From Polytrichum commune (lineage: Eukaryota > Streptophyta > Polytrichopsida > Polytrichales > Polytrichaceae), in NCBI GenBank assembly GCA_950295325.1, contig OX485809.1:27900001-27964000 (forward strand): a DNA stretch of 64,000 nucleotides. Direction: 5' to 3'. A program made the translations under genes and the position numbers. Positions within the stretch are counted from its first letter, which is position 1. Every line of letters begins with the position of its first letter. Below are positions 53,967-64,000 of this stretch, in pieces. The notes under the pieces were generated by a model. The model made no database searches. It was not told where the DNA came from and saw only the letters and a program-made list of their open reading frames with translations.

Positions 53967-54970
53967 CCCATTACATGACATGCCACACATTCCACTCACT
54001 CTTGCTTGCTTGCTAAGCTCCTTTCAATGACCGTATCCGATTCTTGGCCCCATGCTTTTGCTCACCCTAAGAAAAGACTTGGGCATGGGGAATAAGCTTG
54101 GATTGGGACAGCTAGGTGATGATGTGAGGCATTGGACCAACACTTTAAGCTAGTATGCACAAACATATGTCTATGTGGTTGATATAAAATTGCACATTCA
54201 TATCATCCTTTGGGCTAAATATAGGTGTGAAGTCAAGACAAATATATTTCTAGCCTCAATTGAATATTTGATGAATATTCAAAGTCAAATCCACTAGCTT
54301 TCTGAAAGCCATCCCTAGGTCACGTGTATGACAATCTTGCATATGATGAGGCTCTCCACCTTCATTGCCTAGAGTCAACACAAGATTATCTAGAACCAAT
54401 AAACATAGTTGGGTATTAGCCCCAATCTAGATCAAAGCCTAGCTAGTAACGGTGTGCAAAGTCACATGGCCACCTCCTTCGTCCCACTCAATTCGGTTGC
54501 AAAACCGTCATCTTGCATCTTGGGTACCAACCCCCTAGCATCCCAAGTACTAACCCCCTTTGTGCTTTGTGGGCCTATATCCTTGGCTTTGTGAATAGAT
54601 GGCTATAACGGTCCCCCCCCATGAATAGAATGGCTAGAAGAGGTACTTATGAACCACTCTAGAGTCTAAACCCACCTTGGAAAGGGAAGCTATCTATGAT
54701 GATGTCCAAGTTTGTGACCTTGACCTTGATGCCTAAATGGATCCAGTGTAGACAAGCTAGCATATTCTCGATAAACTACTTTTAGCTTTAATATTTATAT
54801 ACTAGTATGAAATAAGCCCATTGGTTCTCAATCCCTCATCTGGGAGTGGACCCATGAAGAGTTTAACAAATTGTCATGATATAAATAAAAACTCACTTAC
54901 AAAAATTACTTGTGTTGATGAATAGTTTCATATTGGCAATAAGTGGACACGACACTTTGAGACCTCTAGG
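53967..54970. other. Intergenic flank, no gene seen
   Basis: Moderately AT-rich unique-looking sequence with an eight-C run near 54612. No coding frame is supported. Confidence 0.4.
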
Positions 54971-56212
54971 CATCTAGTTTTAAAGGCATCTGGGAGCAAG
55001 CATGGTCAAGTATACGGAAAAAATGCTCCAGTATACTAAAACCATGATTTCTTTTGGTCAAACCCCTAAAAGTAGTAGCAAAGTGTTGTTTAAAAGGGAT
55101 TTTTTTCTCATGGGGCCCTCTATTGTTGTGTTAGGTACTCAAATTTAGAACATCAAGATGAGATCTTCAAAACTTATCATTAAAAGTACTGCTCAAAAGG
55201 TAATGGGTCAATCTGCTTTTGGATGTAGATTTCATGACCTTAAATGTTTTGAAGTTGGATGTTTTTTCATAATCCTTGAATTCATTATAAACTTGAAGGC
55301 ACCATTATAATTTTTTTTTTAAAACATTGATTTAATGTAGTTTTATCATGTTTTTTTTATTTAAAAAAATACAATTACATGTTCAATATAACTACTTGCA
55401 CACTACTTGTACCGTCTTCTGAAAGATATAGACTTTTCTTGAAATTTATTTTGTCGACCTAAATTGCTTGGCTTTGTAGATGATTCAATGTGTTTCTCAA
55501 ATGTTTATGATTAATTCCTTCACAATATTCAAAGTTAGCATATATCTTTGAATCACTTTCACTTAAACCCATCCAAGGGTAATGTACTTGTACACTAGAC
55601 TATGCTTGCGCCCATCTAGAGTAGAGGCGTCCATAATAGATCACTTAAGAGATTTTGCACTAAATCTGAAGAAGTATAACGTAGTGCAAATTTATCCCGT
55701 ATAGGAAGAGAGAAATTAGGATGACTCCGAATCTTTTGGTAATTTCATTCCTTAGAATGAAATTGCTTCGAGTTTTTGAAGCCCGAACACATTACCAATA
55801 TCTAGAGTCTACCATAACTGCTCAATTTGAGACGGATTCGGTCTCTCTTTAGCACTCAGAACTAGGGACATGTGTCATGGTATTATCGATGCCCTAGAAA
55901 TATTATAACTGAAGTCAGAGAATTAGGGTTAGTTTCAATGTAGGTTGCTTTGCCCACTAGATTCTAGCAAAAATTATGTATTCCACATGATGGCATCTAC
56001 ATCTTCCACTAGAACCTAGTGGGCGAGTGGCCTACATGAAAACTAACCCTAAAAAATTGTGAAACATGGAACCTTATTTTAACCACCCACAAAATTACAT
56101 ATAAAATCACCAAAATCAATCCCAAACTAATCAAAATCATGACACCCTATAAACTACCGATGAGGCCCTGATCGAAAATGGACGCCTCTACTCTAATCCA
56201 TACATCTAGTTT
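54971..56212. mobile_element. R1 family copy 4 with direct repeats, carrying a nested element
   Basis: CATCTAGTTT occurs at 54971-54980 and 56203-56212. Inside, the left end contains GGGAGCAAGCATGGTCAAG. The matching inverted end (CTATGCTTGCGCCC) lies at about 55600-55613, followed by a second element. Interior words are shared with copies 1-3. This is the best preserved R1 copy, and the 10-bp direct repeat supports transposition; the exact superfamily is unclear (8-10-bp duplications fit hAT or MULE). Confidence 0.65.
55617..56195. mobile_element. 579-bp TIR element nested at the R1 end
   Basis: TIR TAGAGTAGAGGCGTCCAT at the left and its complement at the right, with ATC on both sides (55614-55616 and 56196-56198). 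Non-coding and AT-rich. A 3-bp duplication would suit PIF/Harbinger or CACTA-type elements, but the termini match neither consensus well. Confidence 0.7.
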
Positions 56213-59200
56213 AGGCCCTTCGCACATAATATTAGTGCACGTAACACTAAATACCGTGAACGGTGTAGCGACACCTGATATTAGGAAATTATGACACCAT
56301 AACATGGTCAACACTTTGCATGCTGACTTGTTACAATTGTCTAATTTTGTGGTGCCCGATCAACCCTACAAACAAGGCTCATTAAGTAGATGTGTGACAC
56401 GCGGCAGGAGTGTTTTCCAATATGAAGTAGTCGGTGTCCAAGCTACTGGCACAGTAGTACAGCAGCCAGAAACAGTAGTACAGTATTCAGAAGAACTGGA
56501 ATCGGTAATTAGTATGGAACCCTTTGTTTAAACCCGTCGAGTCGAGTCAAGAGGAGTGGAGTGGAGTGGAGCAGGGCTCGGGGAGAACTGGCGGTTAGTT
56601 ACACATGAACCGGTTGAGTTTGAGAAATAACCGACCGCTTGAAGGTTGAAGTTCGAGACTTCCGGAGAATTACCGATCAGTTTAGAGGAACCAATAGAAT
56701 ACACCTCAAATGAGTAAAGCAGCAAAACCGGAAGATGTCAACATGTAACCGGCTGGATTTAGAATCACATGGATCTTGACCGACTCTATATATATTATGC
56801 CCAAAAACAAACTTCCCGGGCACTGGAGTGGAGTCCGTTTCTTAACCCACTGGTACTTTGTTACCTTCGACATAAAGAACTGCCAAGGCCAGCTTGCTAC
56901 TGTAGCTGCATGCACTGTAAGAAGGTCTCAACATCAGCGCCATTAATGGCAGGCGACGACGGGCGGTGACGGGCTGTGACGGGCGACGTTCGTCCGTGAG
57001 CCTAGCTCCCTGCCTGCCTTCCCTTCCTGCTTTTCCTTCCTTCCTTCCTTCCCTCTCTGCCGGGCCATAAATTCCCGCGGCCATGGGAGGGCCATAACTG
57101 CAAGGAAGATCGATCGGGGCTGGAGGCTGGTCACTAGCTATGTACATAGCTGCTTGATCTTACAAAAGTAGTCAGTCAGGCTATAGCAGGGAGGGAAGCG
57201 AGGCTGGGCTGGAGATGGAGGTGGAGGTGGACTGGAATTAACAACGCCCTGATTGTAGCTGTAAGTCGGGAGGGAACGGAAACGGAGACGGCTGCTACAG
57301 GAGCCTTATGATGAAGGCTTACATGAGACGCCTCTAGGCCGTGAAAGCGGTGCATGTCGATTGACAGCCATATTGCTGCTGCTACATGCCTGCAGTAGCT
57401 GGAATTGATTGCTCTCTCGCGGGATCGTGCGGTGAACAGGCAAGGCAGGTACAGCAAGCGCGGTAGAAGAAGCAGAAGAAGAAGAAGATATCTAAGTTGC
57501 AGAGCCTCGTCGAGCTCTCTTCCGGTTTTAGCGCTTCTGGGATTAGGGGCTGTCTCACTATCTTTCTTTCAAACGGTAGGATTTCCCACTGCTGTTGTTT
57601 TTGCTTGATCGGCAGGAAGGCCGATCGAGAGAGAGGAGAGAGCGAGAGCGAGAGGTGGGAGTGGTGAGTGACGGATTGGCAGTTGCTGTTGCTGCTCCTT
57701 TCAACCTGTTGGTCAAGGAGGGCGGGACGAGAATTTTTGGAAAGGGGCGGCGGTCGGCACTTGGATGTGGGCAGAAGGCAGGTGGCTGCAGGGAGCTTAT
57801 CGGCAGGCGGGTGTGTGAGTGAAGGTGGGTTTGTCACATCTGTTGACTGAATGAAGGTTGGGTGTTCCAGTAATTAGATTGTTGCTGCAACTGTTGTGTT
57901 TGGGGGCCGTTGTAGCGTCGCGTGCGCCGTGGTCGGGGTGAATGTGTCGATGTACGTGTGCGCATTAGTGTGTGTCGGGGCTAGAATTTAGTTGAACCGG
58001 GCCTTTTGTCATTTCATGACCCAAGGCCGGGCCGTTATGCTTGACGGAGAATACTAAGTGTTCAATGATACGGCGGTTTGTTGAAGAGTCGATGATTGAG
58101 TCGGTTGTAGACTTTAATAGCGCTCCCCATGAACGTTGTGAGCAATTAGCTTGTGGTTCGCGAGCCCGCGCGTTGCCGGGAGAGGCCAGCGTGAGCATTG
58201 GGAGGGGAGATTAACTTGCCTCTTTCTTCCTTTTCTTGCAGTATTATGCGTTGATGATGGCCGCTGGAGAGGTCGCTTTGACGCTTACTCCTATGACATC
58301 CCTCTGTTGTGCTGTTGCTAATTTGTGATGAAACTGGGAAGAGAATTTTAGAGCGCAATTGGGTGGAGCTTCAAATTTTTGTATGTTTCTTTCCAGATGC
58401 ACGATATGTATTGTGTAGACTGATTGTTTACGGTCGCGTTGACGTCAGGCTGCTTGTTTGAGGTGCGGGCATAGTGTGTTCAAAGCGGGCGAAGGAAGCA
58501 GCGACTCCTGAAAGAGTAAGTTCTCTGCCTTACCCGTTACCCTCCATTCCACTCCGAAAGCCTGATTGTAGCCGAAGACACATGCGTTCTCACCGATGTG
58601 GGTGTCAGTTAGAGTCAAGGTGCTTGTTGATTTCTCTGTAAGTGGTTTCTCGCAAATGTTCTGACCGGGGCTTTCCAAGGTATATATAAGACGTATATCA
58701 TCCATCCGGCGCTCATTCTGTGATCACAGACTGCCTCTGACCCTCGAGGCTTCAAGGCAAGTGATTCGTATGTCGCTGTTGATGTGCGCATGATGTTCCA
58801 GAATGAGTAACGCCTTGATGTTATTTCTCCCGTATGTTATGTGAAACGCCAACTTCGCCATTACTCTGCTACATGATGACAGTCATTGATGCACTCTTGT
58901 CACGGTCCTCCAGCTAGTGCAATAAATATTGTTTGGATAATCCATATGTCATGGATTATGGGATGTTTTGTATGTGTTACTGCTCTCGGAAATTTCTGGC
59001 ACCTCGCTTGTTTGAACCACTCAGTTCCCCAACATCCCGAGTGCATGCATATCAGGGCTAAGAGTAAGTTTCTCTCCAAGACTGGACACCCTCTACTTTT
59101 GTTAACACTAGGATGTTGTTTGAGGAGACTCACGGGTGTGCAGACTTTGTCGCATACTTGCATCACCATAGAAACCATGGTCCATTGCGTCACGGCCAGG

Positions 59201-60257
59201 ACGGCAGACATGCCAAATGGATTCGCCCCATCAATGCGCATGCTTACAGATTGCGCGGCGTCGTGTCTATTTGGTACGCTTGTCATCGTCATGGCCACGT
59301 CACAAAGGAGCATGACTTCTGGGTAGAGCTATTCCTCAAGATAGACATAAGACGTGGGTGCATGTTCCTGATCATATCATTTCTCCGTTGATGATTTCCA
59401 GTGACCCAGCGCAAGTCTTCTTCCCCTGTTGCCAACGACGGTGGGAACCCTCCGCGCGTAACTGGCAGTATGGGACCCCCACCGCCCAGGTAAATCATGC
59501 ATCATTCGCAGGGGCTGTATTTCTGGCTTCCCATGTATGTGATTGATATTTGAGTCGGTCGGATTTGTAAACGGTACATTCCGGTTCAGTAACGGAAAGA
59601 TTTTCGCAAAAATATAAATTATAAAATAGGATTGCCAGTAGTAATGTGATGGCACAAACTGTCATGTGATGGTACCATGTATGTGATGGTTTTGTAGTTG
59701 ATTTCCCGAGTTTTATCCACACACTAATGCGCAAATGTCAACCTATTGAGCACAATAATGTCACAAATATGACACCTTCTCTCAATGGAAACTTAGGATG
59801 TCACAAAGTTGACAAACGAATATGACATTAAATCCATTGGATTCCAGTAGTGACATTTAACTGGTCATGTTGCATGAAATATTGCACATGAGAATCATGC
59901 CTTTTTTACGTTGGATGTTTGGTGTGTGCAAGGAGCGGTTGTGTGATTTTAAATGGTTTTGTAGATGATTTCCTGAGGTTTATCAATATACACTTGGTCA
60001 TGTTCACATCAATTGATCACGTAGAGGTAGCCGTTCGCATGGGTGGTTGTCGAGTGTAGAATCTCACACTTAGTTACCTAGCAGCAATTAGCTCTAGACT
60101 GCATAAGCTGGAGAAATGATCGAACCTGAGTTTTATAGATTTCAGTTTTCTAACATCATCGTTTCGCTTCAATTCTGATTTTGTTAAGTATTCCAGGTCA
60201 GTACCTCCCCGAAGGAACAACGTGCAGGTCGGCCTCGACAGCCGACGCGTATTGAAG
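56213..60257 (+). promoter_or_regulatory. Upstream region and probable leader of the BELL gene
   Basis: No transposon ends or long coding frames. GC content rises from about 56520. Features seen: GAGTGGAGTG repeats at about 56558, pyrimidine-rich tract (TTCCTTCC) at about 57040, AG-rich tract at about 57465-57500, a TATATATAAG at about 58681 and several acceptor-like sites (for example GTACTTCCAG-type at about 60196 and CGTGCAG at about 60227). Long, intron-bearing 5' leaders are usual for BELL genes. The exon layout cannot be fixed by reading alone. Confidence 0.4.
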
Positions 60258-63219
60258 ATGGAGGACATCCCGCAATTCAACAAAAGCACGGTGACGATTG
60301 GCAATGGAGCTGCCGCAGGCTCCGCACAAAATGTCAGAGAGTATCATGTCGAACGGCCAGTGCATGTCAACCCAACCCATGACATATATCGAGAGCGAAT
60401 GCCAGCAATATTCTATGTGAACACACGTTACCCGCACTTCTACGCAGACTCTATGACCGCTCACCATACCGAAGCTGATCGGAACGTGCGGGAAGCTTTG
60501 CAACTTGCTGCAGCAGCTTCAGCTCCTTTTAATCAGCGATGCCACTTTCCACAGCCTTACGGTCCTGGATGTCTTTTACCCACTATCGTCCCAGCGGTAG
60601 AGCCGGAGGCATACATGCAAGAACATTACAGTGGGGATCAGAACATCAGTACCTGCTGGTTCCCTCCGGGCATCCCCCTGGAAAGTGGGCAAGGGTCATC
60701 TTCTTTTATGGAAGGATATCCTGGCAACGAAACAGCGGCGGTAACTCGCCAACGGTCAGGTCTTAAAGAGCTTGCTTTGCTGCCAGGGTGTGAGGTTTCA
60801 AGTGTCAATGATGAGAGTGATCAGCAGCAGGAGCAGGAGCAGGAGCAGACTTCGGCCATCGTCGAAGACGTTGTTTGTATTGGTGCTAGGTCTGGTGTCG
60901 GTCGTGCGGAAGCACAGCGTCCAGCAGCAAGAGCAAGGCGAGGGGGTTCTGGATTTCAAAGTGCACAGAACCTCTCTCTCTCGTTGTTCCAGCCCCATCT
61001 CGCCGTTGGTCAGGTGCCATTGGTAATCCCAGATCCTGTGAAGCTTCGGGGCCCCAAAAAGGAGATGGAAATTGTAGGTGACTTGGGCTTGACTATTTCT
61101 TCAAATGAAGCAATAAATCTCGCAGGTGCCAGCTCGAGACACCAGGTCTCTACTTGGGTTGCAAGCTCCACCCCCACGTTGGAGGCGCTGAAGGTCAGAG
61201 GGCCATCGCCCCCGAAGAGTAACGACCAGGTTATACAGATTGCCAGTGACTCCAGGATGGCTGCCAACCTTTCTGCAGGAGGAGATACGCAACTAACAGC
61301 TCTAAAGAATTCTCGATTCATGAAACCCATCATGGACATCTTGCAGGAGTTTTGCCATCTCACAATGGTCCAGCAAACTCGTAAGCGCCCTGGTCACCCT
61401 CCAGTTCGACTAACGGGTGTAAGATTAATTGTTGAAGGAGAGGTCTACGAACCTGCAGATCTCAGACTTGGATCAACTCGTCCTGCTCCGCTAGGAAAGG
61501 CCACAGGAAACTTACCTGTACCCTTGAGGCTCGACACTGCCAGCGTTGTCGAGATTGAGGCTGAAAAGCAGAATCTTTTGAAAATGCTGGAGGAGGTAAT
61601 GACTTTCACACAACTCCAAGATCAACTTGATGTGATCTGTTTCATTATTACAGAAATGCATTTCCAAATGAATAGTGCATGGGAATAACTTCTAATGCAT
61701 TAGAAGTTGCGGTACATGATCCATTTCCTTGTGTATGATCTTTAGCTTTCAGAGCCAATTTTCATTTATGAGATTCAGTCTGTGGACGATTAATCTCTAA
61801 CATATAATTTACATATTATGACATGGAGTGGAGTAGGTTGCATTGCCGCCACTTTATCAATCTTATCTTACATTGAATTTTTGTTGGTGTTGTACAGCTG
61901 ACTAACGTATACATGTTGCACACGGAGAGACTTGAGAGACTCACAAAGCAGTTCAACGCACAGGCAGGGGAAGGCATGGCCGAAGTGTATATTGCAGTCG
62001 TCCAGCTGACATTGACGCGTAACTTTGGGTTATATACCTACTCCATTCAAGTGCAAGCTCATTCTTCTAGGTGCTTTCACTTCTTGATTGAAGGTGTAGG
62101 ACCTGCAACCAACTTCATGACGGTTCAAACAAGCGCCTCATTTACTTTGTGCTTCCATTTGTGGCAGAGCTGTAAAAGGTGCAATAGCTCGTCGACTTCG
62201 GGCAGTGCGGAAAGCGCTTGGAGAAGACATCAAGTTAGTGTTTAAAGCCGCATCGCCGGGTGCCCTAGTTCCTCAGGCATCAAATGTCTGGAGGCCCCAT
62301 CGAGGACTTCCCGGGATCGCTGTTGGGGTTCTACGCGGCTGGTTGTTTGAGCACTTCTTGCACCCGTGAGTGTCTTCGAACTGTGCACAGAATTCTTTTA
62401 TTGTCAGTTTGTGGTAACATTCACAAATGCATTCAATGCGGAAATTTATGTTTCAATTATTCAGAGCATGTCGTTAATGTTCTACAGTCTTTGCAACATC
62501 TTTATCTTCGTGAGATGTGATATTTTGCAGCTATCCTACAGACAAGGACAAAAAGGAATTGGCCCGTCAAACTGGATTGTCCAGGTCCCAGGTATATACT
62601 CGAATTACAGCTCTTATATATTTCTTAGTGAGCAATGACCTCTTCAAAAATTGCAGGAATTCTTTCAGCAATGTCATGTCACATTCCAATAGTATTCTTT
62701 ATTCAGATGACGATGATTCAGTCAAGGTGGGCTGATCGATGCTGGACGGTGGAGTGCTTGCAGGTCTCCAATTGGTTCATAAATGCAAGAGTTCGGCTGT
62801 GGAAGCCGATGGTGGAAGAAATGTATAAGGATGAACTCATGCGGGAAGGCGCTGGAGAGCGTGAACGGGAGGTCAGAGCCGAGGCTGAAAGAGAGGTGTC
62901 CACAGAGCGAATAGGCAAACTTCTGGACATGAACCGCGATCAAGCATGCATTGAGGCGGCAGAGAATACTGACCATACCCTAACGCTTGATCACTCGGGT
63001 CTCGTTGGGAATGGACCTCAGCAGGATCCAGTGCATGTGGGAGTGAATGAGCTTGGCCTCATTCATGTTTACAATGGCGGAGAACCTTCTTCATCACGGC
63101 AGCCCGACGTCGAGCTCGAGGTGTTTCTCACAATGCCCGAAGAGTTTGCTCATGTGGACAAACGGCTACGGCCACCCATGCCACTCAAAATCTGCAAACT
63201 AGAGCCAAAGGACACCTAA
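60258..63219 (+). CDS. BELL-class (BEL1-like) TALE homeodomain transcription factor
   Basis: Five coding exons by splice sites and homology: 60258-61595, 61898-62018, 62170-62365, 62531-62591 and 62764-63219, about 723 residues. Exon 1 has a long variable N terminus with Gln/Glu repeats, then the SKY/POX part ([16 protein letters not shown]) and the start of the BELL helix ([13 protein letters not shown]). Exon 2 continues the BELL domain; exon 3 has [19 protein letters not shown] and [12 protein letters not shown]. Exons 3-5 give the homeodomain, including HFLHP, then [20 protein letters not shown], then [15 protein letters not shown] with the TALE three-residue extension and recognition helix intact. 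These factors act in the nucleus as heterodimers with KNOX proteins and control diploid development and meristems (family knowledge). The exon 2/3 junction is the least certain. Start chosen as the first ATG in frame. Confidence 0.93.
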
Positions 63220-64000
63220 CTCATGCATCAGTGTAAGCTATCATCGATAGATCGAGCTGTACCATACAGATGAAAAATGTGAGAGTTGTTGAATGGATAA
63301 CTGGCATTCCTCAATCTAGAGATTGTCCTTAATTCGTAGACACCAAGGATAATCAAACAAATGCAAGCCTGTCCGCGTACTGGACATCATTTTGTACCGT
63401 TGGTCGATCGTGAGCAGATCAGATTTGCTTCATTTCCAACGAGGAAAGCGGCATCCGGCCATATCGACAATTAATTAGACTGGGCCCAGCTGAATTTTTT
63501 TTTGATGGAACTCGAGAATCATGTAGTGGATCAGATACAGCAGCATTTATAAGTCATACCATGTAAATACTGTCAATCATCAATTCACTGATGAATATCA
63601 ACCAGCTGCTCATATACCGAAGACGTAGAGTATAGCAGGTATTTTGAAGTAGGAGGACATGATGATATGCTCAAAGCTGCCGTGGATGAATTTTGTCATA
63701 AGGAGCTGGAGGACATCTTGCAAGCATCTTGACATTCATTGAGCGCATATGTAAATTTTAATTCTTACATCTACCCCACCACCGACGCCGTGTGGAATGC
63801 TTGCTGGAAATGGCACAAGCAAGGCTTCGAATAATTTCTAGGTCCCTATGCATCTTCTGGAGTTTCGTATATATAGGAGACTGCACTCTTCTTAATTATT
63901 ATGTGCTGTTCCATAACCAGGTGCGTCGAACTGTATTCTCATACTTCACCTAAGATCAAGTACATAAGCAACTTGTGAGAATCCTAATCTTGGTTCGGTG
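63220..64000 (+). other. 3' flank of the BELL gene
   Basis: AT-rich non-coding sequence, no clear AATAAA close to the stop. No other gene is seen up to the window end. Confidence 0.4.

Noticed and set aside
57382-57850. Overlapping frames upstream of the BELL gene on both strands
   Set aside because: Low-complexity, mutually overlapping, no family match; probably leader or promoter DNA.
58886-59391. 146-codon + frame and 137-codon - frame overlapping each other
   Set aside because: No recognised domain and no splice context; Cys/His-rich composition looks accidental.
1-64000. tRNA, rRNA or organelle DNA insertions
   Set aside because: No cloverleaf-like or ribosomal sequence was recognised on reading both strands, though a tRNAscan-type search was not possible.

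Overview
This is a repeat-rich, gene-poor stretch of a land-plant nuclear genome. Evidence for that is GT/AG introns, a BELL-class TALE homeodomain gene, interstitial TTTAGGG telomere-type repeats, an LTR retrotransposon, a decayed LINE and several terminal-inverted-repeat (TIR) elements. No bacterial operon structure, tRNA or rRNA was found. The lineage cannot be fixed from the sequence; a seedless plant (bryophyte, lycophyte or fern) is my weak inference.

Region A (about 0.25-9.4 kb) holds an intron-containing gene or gene pair on the + strand. Its exons join in phase 0 and give, in order, a ParB-like region with a DGQHS motif, a degenerate permuted-methyltransferase-like region, an acidic/coiled/proline-rich region and a CTD/NIF-type HAD phosphatase-like domain. 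Two smaller exons follow. Every clear intron in the first 7.3 kb carries a 22-bp palindrome (GTTTGGGTCG, two variable bases, CGACCCAAAC), and two copies lie inside an exon. One in-frame TAG interrupts the methyltransferase-like exon. A decayed partial copy of the 3' exons lies at 11.3-12.2 kb.

Region B (9.4-25.3 kb) is old repeat sequence: copies of a dispersed TIR family, a CACTA-like non-autonomous element, a 735-bp TIR element with a perfect 8-bp target duplication, a 31-bp-arm hairpin, and a decayed LINE split by a 1,984-bp insertion flanked by an 8-bp duplication.

Region C (25.3-36.2 kb) is a complete, very young Ty3/gypsy element: two 1,813-bp LTRs with one difference noticed by eye, GCACT target duplications, and a gag-pol reading frame with a one-base frameshift near the end of integrase.

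Region D (37.3-54.0 kb) is the most striking object: a roughly 16.6-kb DNA transposon bounded by near-identical TIRs and a 12-bp direct repeat. It carries an intact-looking BED/DUF659/hAT transposase (- strand) plus two cargo genes (+ strand): a protein kinase and a coiled-coil RING-like protein. Each of the three genes is preceded by its own 0.8-1 kb GC-skewed minisatellite built on a GCGGACG core, and each minisatellite abuts a TATA box.

Region E (54-64 kb) begins with two nested TIR elements and ends with the only clear host gene, a five-coding-exon BELL homeodomain transcription factor (60258-63219, +) with a long upstream leader/promoter region.
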